From the NCBI RefSeq assembly GCF_024138715.1, contig NZ_CP092074.1, positions 4,526,001 to 4,590,000 of the forward strand: a stretch of 64,000 bases of DNA, given 5' to 3'. Position numbers and translations under genes: made by a program. This stretch comes from Emticicia sp. 21SJ11W-3. Its GTDB lineage: Bacteria > Bacteroidota > Bacteroidia > Cytophagales > Spirosomataceae. Shown piece after piece: positions 55,426 to 64,000 of the stretch. How positions within the stretch are numbered: position 1 is the first letter of the stretch; each line of letters begins with the position of its first letter. The notes under the pieces were generated by a model. The model was given only the letters and a program-made list of their open reading frames with translations. It was not told the origin of the DNA and did no database searches.

Positions 55426-57897
55426 TTATGAGCCACACATTTCGCACCCTTCCGGGTTATCAAGCGAGCATTGCATAGCAGCGTATTGATAGTCTCCGTC
55501 ACCACTAAAAGTAGAGGCGGCAGCAGCTTTAGCCGTTTGTTCTTCGGCATATTTAGCATAATCCAGAGGTTTTTCCTCTACGGTTGTAACGGCCGGTACT
55601 ACCTCTGCAATGGCTTGTCTGTCTACTGTAAATTTAACAGCATCAGCGGCAGCCTTGGTGCGTAAATAATACATACCGGTTTTCAGACCTGCTTTCCATG
55701 CATAGAAGTGCATAGAGGTAAGCTTACCGAAATTGGCGTTTTCCATAAAGATATTCAACGACTGACTCTGGCAGATAAATGCGCCGCGGTCGGCCGCCAT
55801 ATCAATAATGGTTTTTTGCTTGATTTCCCACGCAGTTTTGTAGATTTCCTTCAAATTTTGTGGAATTTCGGCTATTGCCTGTACAGAACCGTTAGCTGCA
55901 ATCAATTTGTTTTTCATGGTATCGTTCCACAAGCCGATTTTCACCAGGTCTTTCAGCAAATGCTTGTTTACTACCACAAACTCACCCGATAGTACACGAC
56001 GGGTATAAATGTTTGACGTGTAGGGCTCAAAACATTCGTTGTTACCCAATATCTGGCTGGTTGATGCCGTTGGCATCGGAGCTACCAATAATGAGTTACG
56101 CACACCGTTTTGCTTCACTTGTTCACGAAGCACTTCCCAGTTCCAGCGACCTGACGTTGGTGTAACACCCCACATGTCGAACTGGAAGATACCTTGCGAA
56201 ATCGGAGATCCCTCCCATGTAGCATAAGGTCCTTCTTTAATGGCCAATTCCATCGATGCCTCCATGGCAGCAAAGTATATCGTCTCGAAAATGTCTTTAT
56301 TTAACTGACGGGCCTCGTCAGATTCAAACGGCATTCTTAAGGTGATAAACGCATCAGCAAGACCCTGTACACCCAAACCTATAGGACGGTGGCGAAGGTT
56401 ACTTTTTTCTGCTTCCGGAACAGGATAGTAATTAATATCTATAACTTTATTCAGGTTACGGGTAATTACTTTCGTAACCTCATATAATTTCTCGTGGTCA
56501 AATTTCAGGAAGCCTGTTACCGTGTCTTTCACTATATATTTCGGCAAGGCTATAGAGGCCAGGTTACATACAGCTACTTCGTCAGGCGATGTATACTCGA
56601 TAATCTCGGTACACAGGTTTGAAGATTTGATGGTACCCAGGTTTTTCTGGTTCGATTTCTTATTGGCTGCATCTTTGTATAGCATGTAAGGCGTACCGGT
56701 TTCTACCTGCGACTCCATGATGGCAAACCATAGATCCTGTGCTTTGATAGTTTTGCGGGCGCGGCCTTCAAGCTCATATTTCTCGTACAACTTCTCAAAC
56801 TCTTCGCCGTAGCATTCTGACAGACCCGGCGCCTCATGAGGGCAGAACAACGACCAGGTGTCGTTGGCCTCTACGCGTTTCATGAAGAGGTCAGATATCC
56901 ATAGTGCATAGAACAAGTCACGTGCACGCAACTCTTCTTTGCCGTGGTTTTTCTTCAGGTCAAGGAAATCAAAGACATCAGCATGCCAGGGTTCCAGATA
57001 AATAGCAAATGAACCTTTGCGCTTGCCACCTCCCTGGTCTACATAACGGGCGGTGTCGTTAAAAACACGCAACATAGGCACAATACCGTTAGATGTACCG
57101 TTGGTGCCTTTAATGTAAGAACCAGTGGCGCGTACGTCATGTATAGCCAGACCAATACCACCGGCCGATTGTGATATCTGCGCGGTTTGGCGCAGGGTAT
57201 CATAAATACCTGTGATACTGTCTTCTTTCATGGTTAACAGGAAGCATGAAGACAGCTGTGGCTTAGGCGTACCCGCATTGAATAAGGTTGGAGTAGCATG
57301 CGTAAACCAGCGCTCAGACAGCAACTCGTAAGTTTCAAGTACTCTATCAATATCATCTCCATGAATACCCACCGATACACGCATCAGCATGTGTTGCGGG
57401 CGTTCAACAATCTTACCGTTTAGTTTAAGCAGGTATGATTTCTCAAGGGTTTTATATCCGAAATAATCATATCCGAAATCACGATCATAAATAATGGCAG
57501 AATCAAGCGTTGCCGCGTGTTTCTGAATCACTTTCCAGGTGTCTTTGGCAATCAGAGATGCATTCTGCCCGGTCTTTGGGTCTACGTACTGATACAACAT
57601 TTTCATGGTACCAGAAAAAGACTTCAAGGTATTTTTATGAAGGTTAGAAATAGCAATCCGTGCAGCCAGAATGGCGTAATCGGGGTGCTTTGTGGTCATC
57701 GAAGCGGCAGTTTCTGCGGCAAGGTTATCCAGTTCAGAGGTATTAACACCATCATAGATACCGGCTACAACTTTCATGGCTACTTCAACGGGTTGGACAA
57801 ATGCCGGCTCAAGGCCATAGCACAAACGCTCGATACGAGCAGTGATTTTGTCGAACTTTACCGACTCTCGGCGGCCGTCTCGTTTAATTACATACAT
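55426..57897 (-). CDS. nrdA: Class I ribonucleoside-diphosphate reductase, alpha subunit
   Basis: An 823-residue catalytic subunit that reduces ribonucleotides to deoxyribonucleotides. It has an ATP-cone at the N-terminus ([22 protein letters not shown], about 1-90) for allosteric control and a catalytic barrel with SSCFLLTM and the thiyl motif SSNLCTEI. It also shows the radical-transfer Tyr-Tyr in GMYYLRT and a C-terminal [14 protein letters not shown] thioredoxin-interacting tail. The beta subunit gene is not in this window. The 529-bp leader has two DnaA-box-like sites. Confidence 0.97.
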   Translation of the reverse strand: MYVIKRDGRRESVKFDKITARIERLCYGLEPAFVQPVEVAMKVVAGIYDGVNTSELDNLAAETAASMTTKHPDYAILAARIAISNLHKNTLKSFSGTMKMLYQYVDPKTGQNASLIAKDTWKVIQKHAATLDSAIIYDRDFGYDYFGYKTLEKSYLLKLNGKIVERPQHMLMRVSVGIHGDDIDRVLETYELLSERWFTHATPTLFNAGTPKPQLSSCFLLTMKEDSITGIYDTLRQTAQISQSAGGIGLAIHDVRATGSYIKGTNGTSNGIVPMLRVFNDTARYVDQGGGKRKGSFAIYLEPWHADVFDFLDLKKNHGKEELRARDLFYALWISDLFMKRVEANDTWSLFCPHEAPGLSECYGEEFEKLYEKYELEGRARKTIKAQDLWFAIMESQVETGTPYMLYKDAANKKSNQKNLGTIKSSNLCTEIIEYTSPDEVAVCNLASIALPKYIVKDTVTGFLKFDHEKLYEVTKVITRNLNKVIDINYYPVPEAEKSNLRHRPIGLGVQGLADAFITLRMPFESDEARQLNKDIFETIYFAAMEASMELAIKEGPYATWEGSPISQGIFQFDMWGVTPTSGRWNWEVLREQVKQNGVRNSLLVAPMPTASTSQILGNNECFEPYTSNIYTRRVLSGEFVVVNKHLLKDLVKIGLWNDTMKNKLIAANGSVQAIAEIPQNLKEIYKTAWEIKQKTIIDMAADRGAFICQSQSLNIFMENANFGKLTSMHFYAWKAGLKTGMYYLRTKAAADAVKFTVDRQAIAEVVPAVTTVEEKPLDYAKYAEEQTAKAAAASTFSGDGDYQYAAMQCSLDNPEGCEMCGS

Positions 57898-58426
57898 AAG
57901 GTCGTCTCTGTAAGGGGTTTGGATTCAAAAAAAACAATTCTGACCAAGCACAAACGGCCCAGACACGTTTAAAAATTACAGCATTATAACGTTTTTCAGT
58001 TATCTTGGCCGCCTGTTTTTTGCAGGCTTGCGGCCTTGAAACCTCAAAGCAGCCAGACTATATTTACAGATTGCAAAAGTTGTACCAGTACTCAAACAAA
58101 AAGTTTTGAGTATGTAAAATTAACAAAATCCGCAGGCTTGCGAAAACCTAATATCTATACCTTATTTAGCAAAAGCAAAAAAGCGCAATATTAAGAAAAT
58201 GTTAAGACCTAATAATCAATCAGTTAGTTTTCGAAGAAATCGAAAAAGTCAAACTCAAAAAGTTTTCCACAATGTTTTGCACAAAAATGGACATATTTTT
58301 TCTTGACTTTTCCCGCGTAATTTATATGCAGTATTTAGGTTCAAAGCTACATTAACAAATGTAAAATTTCTATTTTCAGAAAAAAAGAAAAATTCTGAAA
58401 AATTATCCACATCATACAAAAGACGC
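57898..58426. promoter_or_regulatory. Long nrdA leader with DnaA-box-like sites
   Basis: About 530 bp with several repeats: GCAGGCTTGCG at 58022-58032 and 58132-58142; inverted repeat TACTCAAA/TTTGAGTA (58089-58112); TTTTCGA/TCGAAAA (58228-58246). TTATCCACA (58403-58411) is a perfect DnaA-box consensus and TTTTCCACA (58263-58271) is one mismatch away. -7 matches for the minus strand are at 58342-58349 and 58356-58363. No NrdR box is seen. Confidence 0.45.
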
Positions 58427-59098
58427 CTAATCGCGGCATTCCATCAACAATAAATCGCCCGATTCATAAGAAATACGCACCAGGCCGTCTTCTGCGGCCT
58501 CATTACTGCTCCCTGCTCTATAGCCCAATACAAGCGCTTCATTATCAAGCTTATACAACAGGTTTTCGGTTCGTACACCTTCTGCTGTTCCGATAGGTAT
58601 CAAAGATATGGCCGTGCCTTTTGAAAACCATTTCTCAAAAACACCGGGGGCGGGCAGCAGCGGGTAAATTACAGAGTAATCGTCAATCATCACTATCTGA
58701 AGTTTACTTTTGTAACGCACCAGGTTGGTCATATTAGTGATGGAATGATCTGCCCTGCGCCCTGTTGCCCACACCACATTAGCGGCGGGGAATCCACGAG
58801 TTATCAACATCTCAAAAGCCTTGTCTAGATCGGTTTTTTCCTGGTCAGGCGTATGAATAATTTCAATCGGATACTGAATCCTTTCAATTTCTTCCAGGTC
58901 AAGGTCTTTATCAAAATCCCCCATCAGCACATCAACCTTGATACCGAGCTCCAGCACTCTGTGAATGGCCTGGTCCAGTACAACCACAAACGGGCTCCAC
59001 TCAAGCAATTGGCCAAGCAATTCAAAACTACAAGCTTCGCCGTTGGCAATAATCAGAGCAGGCTCCTGTTTTTCTCTAACAATGTGATGAGACGACAT
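58427..59098 (-). CDS. thiN: Thiamine diphosphokinase
   Basis: A 223-residue enzyme that converts thiamine to thiamine diphosphate using ATP. Recognisable motifs are LIIANGEACSF, VDVLMGDFDKD (metal binding Asp), TPDQEKTDLDKAFEML and GRRADHSITNM. A C-terminal thiamine-binding lobe ends VRISYESGDLLLMECRD. It lies upstream of nrdA on the same strand but 529 bp away; no thiamine riboswitch is visible. Confidence 0.92.
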   Translation of the reverse strand: MSSHHIVREKQEPALIIANGEACSFELLGQLLEWSPFVVVLDQAIHRVLELGIKVDVLMGDFDKDLDLEEIERIQYPIEIIHTPDQEKTDLDKAFEMLITRGFPAANVVWATGRRADHSITNMTNLVRYKSKLQIVMIDDYSVIYPLLPAPGVFEKWFSKGTAISLIPIGTAEGVRTENLLYKLDNEALVLGYRAGSSNEAAEDGLVRISYESGDLLLMECRD

Positions 59099-59360
59099 TC
59101 AAACAAACAGATTTTAAACTAGGTAAAGGTTTAACCCATTACCGGTGGCAGAAGTTCTCTGTTTTGGGTAAATAATTTTTCCACGCAGGGTTTCTGCCCT
59201 TCAGGTGCAAACACCAGCGCATAACAGTTTACATTATTCAATTATCCGGAGGGCGCCGCTCTTCAGAGAATCGTTCAATACAAAACGTAGCGCCTGCCTA
59301 CCGGCACCAAGTTGAAATGATAAATCCGCACTGAATTGCTACAATTCTGAACAACGCTGC

Positions 59361-59368
59361 TAACTTTG
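59361..59368 (+). promoter_or_regulatory. -7 element of the ispE operon
   Basis: TAACTTTG exactly matches TAnnTTTG, with TTG at 59336-59338 after a 22-nt spacer. It lies 16 nt before the ispE ATG at 59385. Confidence 0.55.
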
Positions 59369-59384
59369 AATTTTATTTCTGAAG

Positions 59385-60203
59385 ATGCTTAGTTTTCCAA
59401 ATGCCAAAATAAACATAGGGTTAAATATTGTAGAAAAAAGACCCGATGGATTCCACAATATAGAATCCGTTTTTTATCCAGTTAACTGGTGCGATGCGCT
59501 GGAGATTATTCCGGCTGAAGGGCTTCGGTTCGAAAGTTCAGGGCTGCCGATTCCAGGCGACCAGTCTAATAACCTGTGCCTGAAAGCCTGGCACTTGCTA
59601 AGTAGCAACCAGCCTGTACTTGCTGGTAAGGCAGCGGCCTTTCATTTGCACAAGGTTATACCGATGGGAGCCGGCCTGGGAGGGGGCTCAGCCGACGGCG
59701 CTTTTGCCCTTAAAATTCTGAACGAAATTTTCAGCCTCGGGCTGTCTACTGCAGGTTTGCAGCATTTTGCCCGGCAGTTGGGCTCAGACTGTGCATTCTT
59801 TATTGAAAACCGCCCGGTTTATTGTTTTCATAAAGGCGATGAATTTGAAGAATTTTCGCTAAATTTAAAGGGTAAATACATTGTAGTTGTGAATCCGGCC
59901 ATTCATATCTCAACGGCCGAAGCCTACAGTGGCGTAATACCCCAAAAGCCGGGGGTCTCATTAAAAGAGGCCTTGATGCAACCCATAAGCACCTGGGAGG
60001 GTCTTATAAAAAACGATTTTGAAAAGAAACTGTCAGAAAAGTATCCGGCCATTGCCGACACCAAAAAAACGCTGTATCAGCAAGGCGCCTTATATGCCTC
60101 TATGACCGGCTCAGGCTCAACGGTCTACGGTATTTTTGAGACAGAAAAAGATTTGAAGGCTCAATTCCCGAATTATGCCGTGTGGCAGGGATTTCTCGAC
60201 TGA
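59385..60203 (+). CDS. ispE: 4-diphosphocytidyl-2-C-methyl-D-erythritol kinase
   Basis: A 272-residue GHMP kinase of the non-mevalonate isoprenoid pathway, phosphorylating CDP-methylerythritol. Landmarks: PNAKINIGLNIVEKRPDGFHNIESVF, the ATP-binding loop PMGAGLGGGSADGAFAL and the C-terminal MTGSGSTVYGIFET. It begins a probable operon with an oxidase subunit III gene and recO. Its presence shows the MEP route is used in this organism. Confidence 0.97.
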   Translation: MLSFPNAKINIGLNIVEKRPDGFHNIESVFYPVNWCDALEIIPAEGLRFESSGLPIPGDQSNNLCLKAWHLLSSNQPVLAGKAAAFHLHKVIPMGAGLGGGSADGAFALKILNEIFSLGLSTAGLQHFARQLGSDCAFFIENRPVYCFHKGDEFEEFSLNLKGKYIVVVNPAIHISTAEAYSGVIPQKPGVSLKEALMQPISTWEGLIKNDFEKKLSEKYPAIADTKKTLYQQGALYASMTGSGSTVYGIFETEKDLKAQFPNYAVWQGFLD

Positions 60204-60226
60204 TAGTTAGCCCAAACCAAAGAAAA

Positions 60227-60835
60227 ATGCTGAAACAACTCACAAAACGCCGTGAACCCTTTGCATTCATGCTGTATCTGTTCATAGTTAGCAGTGGTTT
60301 ACTGTTTTTCTTCATTATTCTGGTTTTTATTTCTAAAGAAGCCGCCAGTGGAGTGGTTCCCTTAAAAATACCCGGGGTTTTCTGGGGTAGCACGGCCATC
60401 ATTCTGGTCAGCAGTTCTACGCTTCACTGGGCCAATAAGGCTTTCAGAGAAGAGCGTTTCAGGAGCTACCGGCTCAATATAAGCCTCACACTGGCGTGTA
60501 GCGTAATTTTTCTTATTTTACAGGGCCTGGGCTGGAAACAGATGCTTGAAAGTGGCATTACCATGAGCAACAATACAGGGGGTATGTTTATTTACATACT
60601 CTCCGGCCTGCATCTGCTTCATGCCTTGGGTGGTATCGTTGCGCTGGGTTTTGCCAACCGCGACGCCTTCAAACGGCTGGATTACGTGGAGTCTTATGTA
60701 TACAGCGTAAACCCGCCTAATCAGCTAAAACTTAAATTAATCAGTATCTACTGGCATTTTATTGATATACTCTGGATACTCCTGTTTCTTTTCTTATTGT
60801 ATCATGCTGCACAAAACCCGGGGAATAGTCATTAA
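60227..60835 (+). CDS. Cytochrome c oxidase subunit III family protein
   Basis: A 202-residue inner-membrane protein with about five helices. LSGLHLLHALGGIVALGF and the closing NPPNQLKLKLISIYWHFIDILWILLFLFLLY match heme-copper oxidase subunit III. The ATG at 60227 is chosen over a GTG at 60182. It is separated from ispE by 23 bp and overlaps recO by 32 nt. No subunit I or II is nearby, so it may complement an oxidase encoded elsewhere. Confidence 0.85.
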   Translation: MLKQLTKRREPFAFMLYLFIVSSGLLFFFIILVFISKEAASGVVPLKIPGVFWGSTAIILVSSSTLHWANKAFREERFRSYRLNISLTLACSVIFLILQGLGWKQMLESGITMSNNTGGMFIYILSGLHLLHALGGIVALGFANRDAFKRLDYVESYVYSVNPPNQLKLKLISIYWHFIDILWILLFLFLLYHAAQNPGNSH

Positions 60836-61493
60836 TTATATACGTTACCGCGAAACGTCGATTATAGCCAAAATTTACACCGAAAAATTCGGGGTGCAGT
60901 CGTATATAGAAAACGGGGTGCGCAGCAGCAAAGGCAAAAACAGAATTGCGCTTTTTCAACCCCTAAGCCTGCTAGACCTGGTGCTGTATCATGACGATAA
61001 AAAAGAGATACATCGTATCTCTGAAATCCATTCAGGATTTCCGTTTAAAACGCTTCCTTATGACGTTTACAAGTCGAGCATCGGTATGTTTGTAAACGAG
61101 GTGCTTAACAAAACCCTGAAAGAAACCAGCGAGAACCCGGCACTGTTTGATTTTCTTTATCATTCGCTCATTTTTCTGGATGAAACCGAGCAACAATTCG
61201 AAAATTTCCACCTCATATTTTTGTTAAAGTTCTCTTTCTTCCTGGGTTTTTCTCCGCAGGATGCCGATGAGATTCTGATGCAGTTAAGAGATGCAAACAT
61301 GATGATTCCGTTTGATTCAGACTACAAGGCACTGCTGAACGAACTGATAATGGCCGACTACCAGACACCCGTACTCATGAGCCGGGCGGCTCGCAACTAT
61401 GTGCTGGAAGCCATCATTCTGTTCTACAAGCTGCATGTTGAAGACTTCGGCGAAATAAAATCGTTTCAGGTTCTGCGCGAGGTATTAAGCTAG
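60804..61493 (+). CDS. recO: DNA repair protein RecO
   Basis: A 229-residue RecFOR-pathway mediator that helps load RecA on SSB-coated DNA. The N-terminal OB fold shows MLHKTRGIVINYIRYRETSIIAKIYTEKFGVQSYIENGVRSSKGKN; the C-terminal helical domain contains HLIFLLKFSFFLGFSPQ. No zinc-finger cysteines are seen, as in many homologues. The ATG at 60804 gives this N-terminus; an upstream start at 60762 would not. It overlaps the oxidase gene. Confidence 0.93.
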   Translation: MLHKTRGIVINYIRYRETSIIAKIYTEKFGVQSYIENGVRSSKGKNRIALFQPLSLLDLVLYHDDKKEIHRISEIHSGFPFKTLPYDVYKSSIGMFVNEVLNKTLKETSENPALFDFLYHSLIFLDETEQQFENFHLIFLLKFSFFLGFSPQDADEILMQLRDANMMIPFDSDYKALLNELIMADYQTPVLMSRAARNYVLEAIILFYKLHVEDFGEIKSFQVLREVLS

Positions 61494-61570
61494 CTTTTGC
61501 AATGGGCTTATGCTTAAGCACATAGTAGTGTGTATGAACAAAAAGAAAATTCAATATTTTTTAAATATAC

Positions 61571-61601
61571 TTTGTTTTCTTTTTAATTATTTCTAATTTT
61601 G
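61571..61601 (+). promoter_or_regulatory. Consensus Bacteroidota promoter of rpmE2
   Basis: TTTG (61571-61574), 19-nt spacer, TAATTTTG (61594-61601): a full match to TTTG-N19-21-TAnnTTTG. It predicts transcription start near 61608 and a leader of about 38 nt before the L31 ATG. Confidence 0.8.
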
Positions 61602-61645
61602 CAACCCGTTTTAGCGAATTTTAGAAGTTCAATATCAATAAATCA

Positions 61646-61891
61646 ATGAAAAAAGATATTCATCCAAATTATAGACCAGTTGTTTTCTGGGATTTGTCGT
61701 CAGATTACAAATTTTTAACACGCTCATGTGTTAATACCAAAGAAAGCATCGTTTGGGAAGATGGTAACGAATACCCTGTTTACAAAGTAGAGGTTAGTTC
61801 TAACTCGCACCCATTCTACACTGGTAAAAACGTATTGCTTGATACAGCCGGACGTGTTGATAAATTCAACAAACGTTACGGTAAAAAATAA
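61646..61891 (+). CDS. rpmE2: 50S ribosomal protein L31 type B
   Basis: An 81-residue ribosomal protein with the type B pattern [23 protein letters not shown] and [28 protein letters not shown]. It lacks the zinc-binding cysteine quartet of type A L31; only one cysteine (C28) is present. It has a consensus promoter and its own terminator, so it is a single-gene unit. Confidence 0.97.
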   Translation: MKKDIHPNYRPVVFWDLSSDYKFLTRSCVNTKESIVWEDGNEYPVYKVEVSSNSHPFYTGKNVLLDTAGRVDKFNKRYGKK

Positions 61892-61910
61892 TTTCCGGAT
61901 TATTTTACGG

Positions 61911-61944
61911 AAAAGGTCTTTCAGCGTGCTGGAAGACCTTTTTT
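61911..61944 (+). terminator. Intrinsic terminator of rpmE2
   Basis: AAAAGGTCTT (61911-61920) pairs with AAGACCTTTT (61933-61942), with an inner CAGC/GCTG stem, followed by TT. It lies 20 nt after the L31 stop and before the convergent transporter gene. Confidence 0.9.
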
Positions 61945-61954
61945 GTTTTACCGC

Positions 61955-62839
61955 TTAATGCTGCTTTTTTCTCAGAAACGGATGCAGCACTACTGAAAGC
62001 AGAATCAAAACGCCGCCTATATAAAAACCGGTGGTCATACGCTCTTTCTCTCCAAAAATAATGTAGGCAAGCAGAATGCCATAGATGGGCTCCATGTTAA
62101 TAGAGAGATTAAGCGTAAACGCCGAAATCTTCTTTAGTAATTTCAACATTTCATTGTATGGATACACCGTACACACCAGGCCCAGTATGGCAATCCATAT
62201 CCAGTCGGTTGGGCTGGGTATCAGTTGGAAGTGCGTATCTGGTACGGCTAACATAATAAGAGGTATCAGCACCCAAGAGGCAACAAAGGCGCCTGTCATC
62301 TCATAAAAAGTAATGGTTTGTGAGTCGTACTTTCTGGTTAGCTGTGCATTCAAAACAGAAAAGACAGTTGCCAGAAAAGCGCCGATTATACCAATAATAA
62401 TGCCCGTCAGGTGGCGGTATTCAAACGTAAAAACAAAGTACATACCCATAACTACCAGCACACCAAGCAGCACCTCTACCCAGCTGATTTTGGTTTTATT
62501 GACGAGCGGCTCCAGTATACTGGTAAAAAACGATGTTACTGAAAACGTAACCAGACTTATGGCAATGGTAGATGCCCTGGCCGAGCCAAAGAAGCACATC
62601 CAGTGAAGGGCTATAATACCCCCTACTCCCAAAAGCGGCAGGCTGTCTTTCAATGATATCAGAATATTTCTTTTCTGAAAACGAGCCAGTAGAAACATGC
62701 CCAGCGAAGCCAGAAAGGTGCGATAAAATACTACCCCTAACGCAGAGACATCAGTGAGCCTGCCCAGAATGGCCGTAAAGCCCAGAATAACAACAATCAG
62801 GTGAAGTTTAAGGTAGTCTTTTGGCTGGGGATGAGTCAT
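61955..62839 (-). CDS. EamA-family (DMT) transporter
   Basis: A 294-residue inner-membrane protein with about ten helices in two EamA repeats (about 10-140 and 150-285). It has LGVVFYRTFLASLGMFLLARFQKR near the start and SINMEPIYGILLAYIIFGEKERMTTGFYIGGVLILLSVVL at the end, both typical of drug/metabolite transporters. Substrate unknown. An exact -7 element (62891-62898, minus-strand TAACTTTG) lies 52 nt upstream. Confidence 0.9.
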   Translation of the reverse strand: MTHPQPKDYLKLHLIVVILGFTAILGRLTDVSALGVVFYRTFLASLGMFLLARFQKRNILISLKDSLPLLGVGGIIALHWMCFFGSARASTIAISLVTFSVTSFFTSILEPLVNKTKISWVEVLLGVLVVMGMYFVFTFEYRHLTGIIIGIIGAFLATVFSVLNAQLTRKYDSQTITFYEMTGAFVASWVLIPLIMLAVPDTHFQLIPSPTDWIWIAILGLVCTVYPYNEMLKLLKKISAFTLNLSINMEPIYGILLAYIIFGEKERMTTGFYIGGVLILLSVVLHPFLRKKQH

Positions 62840-62974
62840 TTTTTAGGTTCTGGTATAACAACAAAACTGTTTATGGTGCTGAAAAACTGTCAAAGTTAAT
62901 GAAATATGCCTTTAAAAATTAAACAATTTGATGGTTTTTGCTGTTGAAAGGACATAAACTAACCAACTGAACCA

Positions 62975-63877
62975 GTGAAAATTTTAATAACAGGTGGTAC
63001 CGGACTTATTGGCCGAAGGCTGACATTACTGCTCCAAAAAAAAGGGCATCAGGTTGTTTATCTGAGCCGTAAAAAAGAGAATATCAAAGACGTAATAGTT
63101 TATAAATGGGATATATCAGCCGGATACATTGAGCCGGAGGCCCTTGAAAATATTGACTATATTGTTCATCTGGCCGGGGCAGGCATTGCAGACAAACGCT
63201 GGACGGAGGAAAGAAAACAGGAAATTATTGATTCGCGCATTGAACCTATTGTGCTGCTCAAAAAACATCTGCAAGAAAAAAACATTAGCATAAAAGGATT
63301 TATTTCGGCCTCGGGCATCAGTTGTTATGGCACCGATACCGGTGAAACCCGGCTGGATGAGCATAGCCTTTTCGGAGATGATTTTCTGGCCTACTGCTGT
63401 AAGTTATGGGAAGAAGAAACCCGAAACTTTACCCCGGCCAGGCGCACGGCAAGTATAAGAACAGGTGTGGTATTGAGCCGGGAAGGCGGCGCTTTACCTA
63501 AAATGATGTTGCCCGTTAAGTGGGGCGTGGGCTCGCCCTTTGGCGACGGCAGGCAGTGGATGTCATGGATACACATTGATGACATCTGCCAACTATACCT
63601 GCAATGTATTGAAGATGAAAACATCAACGGTCCTTTTAATGCGGTGGCTCCTGCTCCGGTACGTAACGCAGCTTTTGTTGCAACCGCAGCAAAAGTATTA
63701 AAACGCCCTTTATGGGCGCCTGCTGTACCTGCTTTTGTGCTTAAATTGCTACTGGGTGAAATGTCTGCCGTATTACTGGGGGGCAATTATATCATTAACA
63801 AAAGAATGGCCGAGGAATTGTCATTTAATTATCAATATCCGGAGCTTGAGACGGCTTTGCAGGATTTACTGAAATAA
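62975..63877 (+). CDS. TIGR01777 family epimerase-like protein
   Basis: A 300-residue NAD(P)-binding SDR protein with the Rossmann GGTGLIGRRL start (8-17), VHLAGAGIADKRWTEERKQEI, ISASGISCYGTDTGETRLDE and RTGVVLSREGGALPKMMLPVKWGVGSPFGDGRQWMSWIHIDDIC. These match the TIGR01777 (YfcH-like) family; the exact reaction is unknown. The start is a GTG at 62975, with no ATG nearby. It is followed by a HIT protein gene. Confidence 0.92.
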   Translation: MKILITGGTGLIGRRLTLLLQKKGHQVVYLSRKKENIKDVIVYKWDISAGYIEPEALENIDYIVHLAGAGIADKRWTEERKQEIIDSRIEPIVLLKKHLQEKNISIKGFISASGISCYGTDTGETRLDEHSLFGDDFLAYCCKLWEEETRNFTPARRTASIRTGVVLSREGGALPKMMLPVKWGVGSPFGDGRQWMSWIHIDDICQLYLQCIEDENINGPFNAVAPAPVRNAAFVATAAKVLKRPLWAPAVPAFVLKLLLGEMSAVLLGGNYIINKRMAEELSFNYQYPELETALQDLLK

Positions 63878-63892
63878 ACGGTAACATTAACC

Positions 63893-63900
63893 TAATTTTG
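63893..63900 (+). promoter_or_regulatory. -7 element before the HIT gene
   Basis: TAATTTTG exactly matches TAnnTTTG, with TTTG (63866-63869) after a 23-nt spacer. It lies 63 nt before the ATG at 63964, so the leader would be long. Confidence 0.35.
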
Positions 63901-63963
63901 TTTTCTTCTGAAAGTCAATCCTTCAAAATTTGTTACCTTGCACACAAATTTATTCAGACCATT

Positions 63964-64000
63964 ATGCCTTCTATCTTTTCGAAAATAGTTGCGGGAGAAA
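63964..64000 (+). CDS. HIT-family nucleotide hydrolase, 5' partial
   Basis: The window ends 37 nt into a gene whose first residues are MPSIFSKIVAGE, the standard opening of HIT (histidine triad) nucleotide-binding proteins. The catalytic histidines lie beyond the window, so the call rests on the N-terminus alone. Confidence 0.75.
   Translation, partial: MPSIFSKIVAGE

Noticed and set aside
58022-58411. Possible replication origin from DnaA-like boxes
   Set aside because: Only two boxes, no dnaA, dnaN or cluster of 9-mers, and the gene context is nrdA/thiN.

Overview
The window is a chromosomal stretch from a member of the Bacteroidota. Supporting signs are a SusC/SusD pair, several TonB-type or other outer-membrane beta-barrels, a secreted protease with a type IX secretion C-terminal sorting domain, AT-rich leaders without strong Shine-Dalgarno sites, and promoters of the TTTG-N19-21-TAnnTTTG type. 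The clearest promoter lies before the L31 gene. I would guess Cytophagales or a neighbouring order, but the sequence alone does not give me a genus. I recognise no rRNA, tRNA, CRISPR array, insertion sequence or prophage.

Layout. 0-5 kb: an alkaline phosphatase diverges from a red-light sensing operon (single-domain response regulator, biliverdin-forming heme oxygenase, bacteriophytochrome kinase). 5-10 kb: an outer-membrane receptor, an SMP-30-like propeller protein, an acidic disordered protein and a lipoprotein. 10-12.4 kb: two overlapping L,D-transpeptidase-family genes. 12.7-18.3 kb: an 1840-residue secreted M43-type metalloprotease with repeated beta modules. 18.5-24.4 kb: a small secreted protein, SusD, SusC and a YCII protein. 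24.4-28.8 kb: a broken two-component gene (receiver start fused in frame to a kinase ATPase domain), a Gln/Asn/Gly-rich disordered protein, a DUF72 protein and small membrane proteins. 29.0-32.0 kb: an AT-rich three-gene block with a C5 cytosine methyltransferase and two proteins carrying PD-(D/E)XK-like nuclease motifs, probably a restriction-modification system. 32-46.7 kb: a TolB-propeller/amidohydrolase fusion, a thioredoxin-reductase-like flavoprotein, a GNAT enzyme, a lytic transglycosylase, a BamA-like protein and many small envelope proteins. 46.7-55.2 kb: a helix-hairpin-helix/beta-barrel protein, a glycogen branching-type GH13 enzyme, an AsmA-like protein and two tandem paralogs sharing a nearly identical 125-bp tract. 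55.4-64 kb: housekeeping genes (nrdA, thiamine pyrophosphokinase, ispE, a lone cytochrome oxidase subunit III, recO, rpmE2, an EamA transporter, a TIGR01777 epimerase and the start of a HIT protein).

Working units. The phytochrome operon is self-contained: heme oxygenase makes the chromophore, the kinase binds it, and the receiver probably takes the phosphate. ispE, the oxidase subunit III gene and recO look like one transcript. The restriction-modification block is the best candidate for a poorly described system, because neither nuclease-like protein is one I can place in a named enzyme family. G+C statements come from hand-counting sample lines only.
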